Source of the DNA: Stereocaulon alpinum
Taxonomy: Eukaryota > Ascomycota > Lecanoromycetes > Lecanorales > Stereocaulaceae
DNA: 64,000 bases
NCBI GenBank assembly: GCA_018257865.1
Contig: JAEUBA010000004.1
Coordinates: forward strand, 62,001 to 126,000
Direction of reading: 5' to 3'
In this document: piece by piece, positions 57,377 through 64,000 of the stretch
Position numbering within the stretch: the stretch's first letter is position 1
Layout: the number at the start of each line of letters is the position of its first letter
Notes under the pieces: model-generated
What the model was told of the DNA's origin: nothing
The model's input: only the letters and a program-made list of their open reading frames with translations
Databases searched by the model: none
Program-made: the position numbers and the translations under genes

Positions 57377-58159
57377 GGACCACCAACGCTCCATGATCAG
57401 AAACTTCGTTCACCTGTCTCTTGAGCACCAAGATATCTGCGTTCACGAATATCACCTTCGTTACTGCTACTACAGTTCTTTGGTACCGCTACCAGCGTCG
57501 TTCTTTCGGCACTATGAGGGAACCGATAAGTATCGATAGATGTTTGTGTCAACGGCGCCGACGCCGGCGGCTGCAGTGGCAGCGATGGCAGGTATTTCAT
57601 CAGAATCATGAACTTTGCTTCCTGTAGAGCTAGCTACTTCAATCCTCTTGGGTCTTTTAGCTAGCCACCCGGTGTCGCCCTAGAGCAACGCTGGACGGAC
57701 TCAGTCGATCCTGAAGACTGCTGTCAAGGCTCGAAGTGTTTGAGAGCAGGAAGGAAGGTTCCTTTGATAGGAGCTGAAGTTCTACGCCCAGACCTCCTGT
57801 CAATCTAGTATGAATTCTACACATACCAATCCTCAAGCGCTCAGGTCCACCAACCTGCACATAGCCTGCCTGAAGCTGCAAAAGGGTTTAGTGTCAAGTA
57901 CTGCATCCAGCCAAGGGCGCGTGCTGGAGCTGAGTGGCTGGCGACACAATCGCCCCCACTTTCCACTGCCTTATATGCCGATAATACTATTGCAACATTT
58001 CCCCATCACAGCATCAGTGATCCATCGAAACTACTCTCCATAGCCATAAGCCCAGCGCAAAAAGCTCTTCTCTTCGTCAAGTCCCCAGCTACCCTACAAT
58101 ACAGCAACATCAGGGAGTACTTAGCCGCCAACCGACCGCTTGAGTGGCTGTCAGATACG
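57377..58159. other. Spacer and possible 5' exon region of next gene
   Basis: The frame of the gene at 58,160 stays open upstream to at least about 57,850 without an ATG. Sequence near 58,040-58,159 reads like protein ('PAQKALLFVKSPATLQYSNI'), so the real gene may start earlier through an intron. Acceptors such as CATCACAG before 58,011 and CCATAG before 58,045 are candidates. Confidence 0.4.
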
Positions 58160-59032
58160 ATGAACGAACAGCCATACCGCATGAAGTTTGGCAGGCACAA
58201 AAACGAACTCCTTCATGAACTACCACCAAGTTACCGCTCCTGGTTGATCGACCAAGAGATCTACGCCGACAAAGAGGACCTCAAAGCAGCGCTAATAGAA
58301 GGCAAGTACCTTGCAGCTGCTACAGTACCTAAGCCTCCACCCTCCACTCCGACGCGAAAACGTAAGGCATCAGAAAGCGAAACATTCACTCCACCTTCTA
58401 GTAAGAAAAAACTTGCGATTAGTAAGGAGGCAAAGCGCAATGGCACGATGCTGAACTACGACGGAACAACCTACATTCTTGACTTCGGCACACACGCAGG
58501 GGAAAGATTGAGCAACGTACCATCCTCATATACCTCCTGGCTCGTCAAGACAAGAGTTTATGAAAAGCGGCCCGATCTCGCAGCAGCGCTGCGCGAAGAA
58601 GGCTTACTAGTAGACACTTGCGCGCCTGACACCACGATTCCAGTATGGAAGGCTCCCAGTGTCCATGGACTGAGCGACAGCCGCTTCTATGATCCTCTAA
58701 CGCAAGCTCCGCGCTGGATTTCCGACGTTGACGCTTCTCGCTATTTCCGGCTAAGTGAGCCGCTACTCTCGGAGTCAGGTGTGCATCTGGTGTCGGAGGC
58801 GGAGTTGAGGCAGAGTACAGAATTTGTAGAGCTGTTGAAGTCTTCAGACGTGCCGAAAAGGTGGTTGTATCACGTGTATGTGTGCGCTGGACAGCTTGGT
58901 ACTGTTGGGGGTGGTAATGTTGTAGGTGGTAGTGCAGGAGCCGCCACGGTTGATGAGGCTTTGGAAGATTTCCTGGAGAAGAATCGACGGCGTGAGATTG
59001 AAATTAGGGATGCTTTAGGGTTCGGGCAGTGA
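58160..59032 (+). CDS. Protein with two DUF3820-like (QSregVF) repeats
   Basis: The product has 290 residues from the ATG at 58,160; the N-terminus may be longer because the frame is open upstream and coding-like. Two related segments occur: 'MKFGRHKNELLHELPPSYRSWL' (here in part, about 8-30) and 'LDFGTHAGERLSNVPSSYTSWL' (about 106-128). Each is followed by a Y...DLAAAL helix. This F-G-x-(H/Y)-x-G/N...L..VP..Y..WL pattern matches the small DUF3820 domain (Pfam 'QSregVF'), best known from bacterial proteins and also found in fungi. A lysine-rich 'TRKRKASES...KKKL' stretch between them could be a nuclear signal. The C-terminal ~130 residues have no recognised domain. Molecular role is unknown. 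Confidence 0.7.
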   Translation: MNEQPYRMKFGRHKNELLHELPPSYRSWLIDQEIYADKEDLKAALIEGKYLAAATVPKPPPSTPTRKRKASESETFTPPSSKKKLAISKEAKRNGTMLNYDGTTYILDFGTHAGERLSNVPSSYTSWLVKTRVYEKRPDLAAALREEGLLVDTCAPDTTIPVWKAPSVHGLSDSRFYDPLTQAPRWISDVDASRYFRLSEPLLSESGVHLVSEAELRQSTEFVELLKSSDVPKRWLYHVYVCAGQLGTVGGGNVVGGSAGAATVDEALEDFLEKNRRREIEIRDALGFGQ

Positions 59033-59633
59033 GATGCATGGGGTTCCAAGTTAACTGCGTAAAGCTCGAGGGTTCTGAAGACGAGAGTAACAACAGAGAC
59101 GGACTATCCCCATTCTCAGTTTGGGTTCATGCACGGATCCCAATGAAGTTCATGGCAACTCAGGTGGACTTAGATCTTCGGAGATGGTAATACGACACCG
59201 AGGCCGTAGTTGATGCACCCGAATAGGCAGCTTTTGTGTTCAGATATGATGAAGGTCGTATATTCTTAGAGACATAGGTCACGCAATCCCCAATATCACC
59301 TTTGTATATATCCAAAGAATTCCAGACACGTGCATCTTTTGACATCTCACACAATTATCGGCTTACATCGTCAAGAATAGACGAAAGTTGATCATACGCT
59401 AGAAGGGTCCTAGGACGCGGGCCGGGACCCGCCCGGAGGAGTCCCCGTACTCAGGGACATAGTACGCCGATCATATAATTGCTCACACCATTCTGAAAGG
59501 CTATACCTGACCTCTTACCGCCTAAACGGCCAAAAATCCTCTGAAGTAGGCTAGGGACCCAACAATACACCAGTGGAGCGAACAGGTGGTGCAATTGAAA
59601 GAGATCATTGGCTGTGGGGTGCTGTCCTAAGAG

Positions 59634-59664
59634 CCCGCTTAGGGGACTCGCTTATTGGGGCCTC
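59634..59664. repeat. Diverged relative of the 15-bp minisatellite
   Basis: CCCGCTTAGGGGACTCGCTT followed by ATTGGGGCCTC aligns with two consecutive units of the array at 32,331-32,420. It suggests a dispersed motif, perhaps part of a transposon terminus. Confidence 0.55.
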
Positions 59665-60707
59665 AGCCTAGAAAACCAGTATTTTTTTGGTCGTTCGACG
59701 AGCCACGCGGGGCTGACTCGCGCAATGCTAAGACATTGCCACAGGACCAAATTTGTACTTTCACCAGCTCAATACCGGCATCGCTGATCAGCAGCGATCC
59801 CAAGACTTGCAATTTCTTACTCAGAGGTTGCACTCTGTACAATCCCAATCAGCGCCGAGAAACCCTTGTCTTGTTTTAAGTGATCAACCGAAGTCGATGA
59901 GAGCTGACATCCCGATTGCAAGTGGTATCCGGCGCAGCCTCGACTCGGATGATTTGTGGGGATTAGCTGGAACAGCCTTTACTATTTCCCGTCGCAGGGT
60001 ATGTTCGGCGCTGACTCGGCCGTATCGCATCTGCGCTCGTATGTGTACATTCCGGGCACATTCTCTTTCTTGTCAGGCAGTATCAGCCAAGCTTGTTGCT
60101 TGCGGGTTGTTGCCTCAACGAAACTTGTGTAGCCGAATAGATGATGTACTTCCTTTGCCTGAATCATCGGCGCACTATATGTCCTGCTTAATCACCGCGC
60201 AGTGAGTGTCAGCGATCGGAGCGTGAACGCAATTTCTTTCCGAATAAGGCAACGGCTCTGCTTACTGGCTCGTTCCATTTGTCTGCAGCCAATATCGTCT
60301 AACAGCGGATATTAACTACGATCCTAGCTTTCTTTGCCGTGGACAATGGCCATACGAGTTGGTTCTCGAAACTTTTTACATCAAGGGATTTGTCGTGTAT
60401 GAATCGGAGAAGATCTTTCTCTCAAGCTTCGACACAACTTTCATGTTCCATGTTGAGACTGTGTTCACGGGTCTAAGTTCGACATCGTAAAGCTGCTGCA
60501 GCAGGGAGCAGGTGTCATGAATTCCGTCACATCTCAGCACACTTAATTCAGGGTGTCCAATCGAGTAGACCGCTCTGCAGAACAGCAGAGTGTGCAAAGG
60601 AACATGCTCCGGCCATCGAGATTCGAGACCATGTTCGTAATCTTCAACAGTGGTCAGCGATTCCGGGAAAACTGCTTACGCACGCTTTCCTCTGGTTGAT
60701 TGAGGAG

Positions 60708-60713
60708 TATAAG
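60708..60713 (+). promoter_or_regulatory. TATA-like element upstream of small secreted protein 2
   Basis: TATAAG lies 136 bp before the ATG at 60,844 and is followed by a CT/CA-rich leader, typical of fungal promoters. Confidence 0.45.
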
Positions 60714-60843
60714 TAGGGGCCATATCTCTCAACAGCAGCTTCAACACCGACAATTTCCCCCAACAACAGTACTACCATCCATCTTTATTCAGCAAGTATT
60801 ACTATCGAACGCACAATAAACTCGGCTTTGCTTTTCCGATATC

Positions 60844-61353
60844 ATGAAGACCTCTGCACTCTCCGTCTCAATGTTGAGTCTCGTCACGACTCTATCCTCC
60901 CTTGGTCTCGCAGGTGCAATTGATTTCTCACTCCTTCAAACATTTCACTAACGTCCTCTAGTGCCAGCACCGGCAGTTACTGCTGAAGACGAAAGCCCCA
61001 TCCGCTACATCAATATCTCCGACAGCATTGTCAATGGAATCGACGATCCCCTCACCCGCCGCAGCGGCGATCACTACGCCCACTTCGCGAGCGACTACAA
61101 TTGCGGTAGCAATTATGTACTTGTGAACAATTTCGGCTGCGGCGGTACTTGCTACAATGGGTTCTCTGCACAGAGCGTCTTGCTCGGCCAGGCTGGCACG
61201 GGTAATCCGCAGCCGACAGGGAGTATGTATACCACCAACGATTGTAGTGGTTCGTACACTCATGTGGGGATTGCATCTGGGTATTTGACTGGGTGTACTC
61301 CCATCAGTGGGTCTGGACATTGGCAGTCTGCTTATTTGTACTTCAACTGTTAG
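60844..61353 (+). CDS. Small secreted cysteine-rich protein 2 (effector-like)
   Basis: Exons 60,844-60,913 and 60,962-61,353 give 153 residues. The 48-nt intron has a CACTAAC branch, and splicing joins the signal peptide to the mature part. The hydrophobic 'LSLVTTLSSLGLA' is followed by 'VPAPA', a plausible cleavage site. A dibasic 'LTRR' near residue 58 could be a Kex2-type processing site that releases a domain of about 95 residues. That domain has six cysteines, enough for three disulfides, and is rich in G, S, Y and N; the last residue is cysteine, as in secreted protein 1. No enzyme motif is present. It fits a secreted effector or surface protein; the fold and target are unknown. Confidence 0.8.
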
Positions 61354-61847
61354 TGGTAAGATCATTCGAGATGCACAGCCTACACTTGCTCAACCAAATA
61401 ATGTAGACTGCAATTGAAGAGCGGAAAAGCTGAATAATCCTGAGTAGACTTGTCCGGCTAAAGTAGCACAAAGCAATCGATGTCTCATGTTTCAAGTCTT
61501 GGGAATGAGATCCTCGTCAACGTAAATGAAGAGTTCACGCTTTTTCCGGGCAGGGTTTCCGTAGGCGTACGTTCTAAGCGGGCCCCTAAAGCTGAAGTAG
61601 TCCCTGACTCGGGGGGTCATCAGTGCCTCTCGAGGCTCGCCTTCCGGGGTAGTGTGAAGGAGGTTGATTGGTAGCACGGTAGTGAGATTCTCCAACATTC
61701 ATTCACCAAAAGTTCCAGCAAGCGCGTAAAAGAAGGAAGGTGCGCCGATGAAATGCCAAGACTCACACACATTTTCCGAGATAGAAAAGATACTCTCCGC
61801 AAACAGTGTAAACGTACCTTTCCTGTTATCTGAATACCTCGCAAATC
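61354..61847. other. Spacer, 3' flank of secreted protein and promoter of eIF3f
   Basis: Nothing beyond flanking sequence is seen. Short frames at 61,480-61,698 on both strands are not supported. Confidence 0.5.
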
Positions 61848-63021
61848 ATGGTGGAAGCCGATTCCTTCCTCCATCTTGCCCGACCTCTAGGCCCTGCGCT
61901 CCCAGGCTCTCAACCCATAACAGCTCCTCTAAATGTTATAATACAACCCCAGGTGCGCTCCATCTTTTCCCCCTACCCTGGCACTTAACTCACAAGTACA
62001 ACCCTCCAGGCCATATTCTCCATCCTCGACCACTCTCTCCGCCGCAATACAGACAGCAACACCGACAACGAACGCGTAATCGGCACCCTCCTCGGCGTCC
62101 GCAGCGAAGATGGGCAAGAAGTCGAAATTCGCAATTGCTTCGCAGTCGGGCACACCGAGACCGCCGAACAAGTCGAAGTAGACATGGACTATCAGAAACA
62201 GATGCTGCAATTCCATCTAAAAGCCAACCCTAAAGAAGTGCTCGTGGGATGGTACGCTACGTCTGCAGAATTGAACACCTTCTCGGCCCTCATTCAGAAT
62301 TTCTACGGTGGCCAAGGTGACGGCACTTGGCCTCACCCTGCTGTGCATCTTACAGTGACTACGGATGCGGGAAAAGAAATAGAGACACGGACATATATTT
62401 CCGCGCCTGTGGGTGTGACGGCTGATAGAGCAGCTGATAGTGCGGCTTTCACGCCTGTGCCGCATGAGATTCGGTATGGGGAGGCGGAGAAGAGTGGGCT
62501 AGAATTGATCGCTGGGGCAAAAGATAACAAGGATCGGACTGCAAGTGTGCCGACTGATATTGAGGGGTTGGAGAGGCAGGTTGAGGAGGTGTTGGGGATG
62601 CTGGAGAGGGTGTCGAAGTATGTGGAGGCTGTCATTGAGGAGGAGACGCCACCTAGTAGTGCGCTTGGGCAGTTCTTGCTCAATGCGCTGGCGCTGGCGC
62701 CCAAGGTTGATCCGGAGGATATTGAGAGGGATTTGTATGTACCTCGATCCAACTTTGCGGTGTTTGTGCTCACAGTTCTACAGCAACAACCACATCCAAG
62801 ACGTCCTTGTGGTTTCGTACTTAGCAAACACGATCCGAACACAGATCGATCTTTCGAACCGTCTAGCGACTGCGGCATTGACTTTGGGCGCGGGCGATGG
62901 TCTTGGAGGTGGGCAGACGAATGGCACCGGCACAGAGGGTAGAGAGAGAGGACAGCGCGGAGGAAGGGGCCAGAGGGGTGGAGGTGGTGACAGAGGAGAC
63001 AGAGGCGCTGATAGAGGCTAA
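61848..63021 (+). CDS. Eukaryotic translation initiation factor 3 subunit F
   Basis: Exons 61,848-61,952, 62,010-62,738 and 62,776-63,021 give 359 residues. Introns of 57 and 37 nt are in phase 0; the second is short for a fungus and uses a GTACCT donor. An MPN domain spans about residues 35-165: 'ATIFSILDHSLRR' type start, 'RVIGTLLG', 'NCFAVGHTE', 'VLVGWYAT' and 'HPAVHLTV'. Its residues do not form a full JAMM zinc site, as in other eIF3f. A conserved C-terminal helix region includes 'DVLVVSYLANTIRTQIDLSNRL' (cited in part). The end is an RG-rich tail of about 40 residues. It is a subunit of the eIF3 complex that brings mRNA to the 40S ribosome in the cytosol. Intact and typical. Confidence 0.9.
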
Positions 63022-63143
63022 AGGAGCATTCAACGACCGCACGAGAAATGTACTGCATTCTAGAGGTGATTGAAACAGCACGGCGTCAGGCCAGGATAGG
63101 CTCCTTCGTTGTCAGGGGCTGAGATTGGGCTAGGTTATATCAT

Positions 63144-64000
63144 CTAGCCACTAGCATTTGCTGTTATTGCTCCCTTCTGAGGCACTTTGCCTTTGAATTG
63201 AGGACTAAGCATGTACTCAGCGAACATGCCACTAGCAATTCCTCCACCAGTGAATAGAGCGCCATTCTTAAACCACCACCAACAATTGCTCACTTCCTTT
63301 AGCCTCACTCTCCAAATCATGAGACCCAAAGTCGCAGCTGCAGAACCACAGCTACCTGCAAAGAACACTGGGCTCGCCCCCAAGGCCGCTCCGGCTGCTG
63401 CCAGGAGTCCTATCTGAACGACTGCCAACCCAGACAAAACAGCCTTCGTTTCCTTCTCATGCCGTAACGCAATGCTTTTGATGCCCGCTTTCGCATCATC
63501 TTTGATATCCATGTGAGCGTATATCATATCATACAAGACTGTCCAAGATACACAACTTGCGTACAGCGCCGCTGTCGCCTTTAGTGCTGCAGCGTCTGCT
63601 AGCACGTCCACGCCGAGAGCTGGGAAGCCCATGATCGCCCCCCAGGAGAAAGTGAGTCCAAGCACGAATTGCGGATAGTGAGTCACTCGTTTGGCAAGAG
63701 GGTAGGTAGCAACCAGTAGTAGACTCGGTATACCGTAGTAGAGGCACGAGGTTGGCAATTGTAAGAGGATGCCCAGTCCTGCTAGCAACTGAAAGCCCGT
63801 GAAAGTCAGGGCTTCAAATGGTGTAATTGCACCACGCGCTATGGGTCGAAGACGGGTCCGTGCGACGTGAGGATCTAGATTGCGGTCCCAGAGGTCGTTG
63901 ATTGTGCATCCGGCTCCACGCATTATCAAGGCGCCACTGAAGAAGCATAGTGAGGTCATGAAGACTGGCACTGGCGCTGCAGTGGTATATGAGGCGGCTA
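63144..64000 (-). CDS. COQ2: COQ2, 4-hydroxybenzoate polyprenyltransferase, C-terminal part
   Basis: The frame runs off the right edge, so the N-terminus with its mitochondrial presequence is missing; about 285 residues are visible. The UbiA-family signature 'NDLWDRNLD' (an NDxxDxxxD site that binds polyprenyl diphosphate through magnesium) and the second aspartate-rich motif 'YAHMDIKDD' are both intact. Between and after them lie several hydrophobic helices. The enzyme attaches the polyisoprenoid tail to 4-hydroxybenzoate in coenzyme Q synthesis at the inner mitochondrial membrane. It converges on eIF3f with 122 bp between stop codons. No intron is seen in this part. Confidence 0.9.
   Translation of the reverse strand, partial: AASYTTAAPVPVFMTSLCFFSGALIMRGAGCTINDLWDRNLDPHVARTRLRPIARGAITPFEALTFTGFQLLAGLGILLQLPTSCLYYGIPSLLLVATYPLAKRVTHYPQFVLGLTFSWGAIMGFPALGVDVLADAAALKATAALYASCVSWTVLYDMIYAHMDIKDDAKAGIKSIALRHEKETKAVLSGLAVVQIGLLAAAGAALGASPVFFAGSCGSAAATLGLMIWRVRLKEVSNCWWWFKNGALFTGGGIASGMFAEYMLSPQFKGKVPQKGAITANASG

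Larger units (their letters stand above)
59033..60843. other. Spacer with minisatellite relative, no supported gene
   Basis: Frames at 59,655-60,205 and 60,597-60,376 overlap others and show no family traits. A two-unit relative of the 32.3-kb minisatellite lies at 59,634-59,664. The promoter of the small secreted protein is at the right end. Confidence 0.45.

Noticed and set aside
1..64000. CRISPR arrays, rRNA or intact tRNA genes
   Set aside because: None seen by eye. CRISPR is not expected in a fungus, and the tRNA-like words in the SINE do not form a full tRNA.

Overview
The window looks like a filamentous ascomycete, most likely a Dothideomycete of the Pleosporales type. Genes have short introns of about 47-90 nt with GT..AG ends and CTAAC/CTGAC-like branch points. 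The gene families are fungal: AFG1, UTP25, eIF3f, COQ2, several P450s, SAT4-type membrane proteins and small secreted proteins. A block of repeats shows repeat-induced point mutation (RIP). The species is an inference; no sequence here names it.

Region 1 (1 to about 24,860) is a gene-free graveyard of nested retroelements. CpA and TpG are almost absent, and TA-rich words and stop codons fill every frame. In order it holds: the 3' part of a LINE (+), a Gypsy pol fragment (-), a second copy of the same LINE (-), and a Ty3/Gypsy chromovirus (+). A second LTR element (-), with 271-bp LTRs, splits the integrase of the chromovirus. Two younger insertions sit inside: an unmutated 303-bp SINE-like element (11,436-11,738), and a 1.19-kb element (20,426-21,615) ending in a partly mutated copy of that SINE. 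Both have 13-14 bp target duplications, and the SINE shares its 3' end with the LINE.

Region 2 (about 24.9-40 kb) is gene-poor. It has a three-exon BTB/POZ gene, a three-exon small secreted protein, a five-exon SAT4/rhodopsin-like membrane protein and a three-exon P450 with an unusual I-helix. Long spacers hold a 29-base G run, a 15-bp minisatellite and fragments of possible decayed genes.

Region 3 (40.5-51.4 kb) resembles a decaying accessory metabolic cluster: P450, O-methyltransferase, second P450, SAT4-like protein and alpha/beta hydrolase, followed by a relic of a SAT4-like gene. Exon structures are preserved, yet in-frame stops occur in the first P450 (two), the methyltransferase (one) and the SAT4-like gene (one). 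The second P450 has a frame break near its N-terminus. At least two stops fit CpA-to-TpA change, so RIP may have leaked into or acted on this block. No polyketide or peptide synthase is present.

Region 4 (52-64 kb) is conserved housekeeping sequence: AFG1-like mitochondrial ATPase, UTP25, a protein with two DUF3820-like repeats, eIF3 subunit F and the C-terminal part of COQ2. One further small secreted cysteine-rich protein lies in its largest gap. The window therefore steps from RIP-saturated repeats through decaying accessory genes into the conserved core genome.
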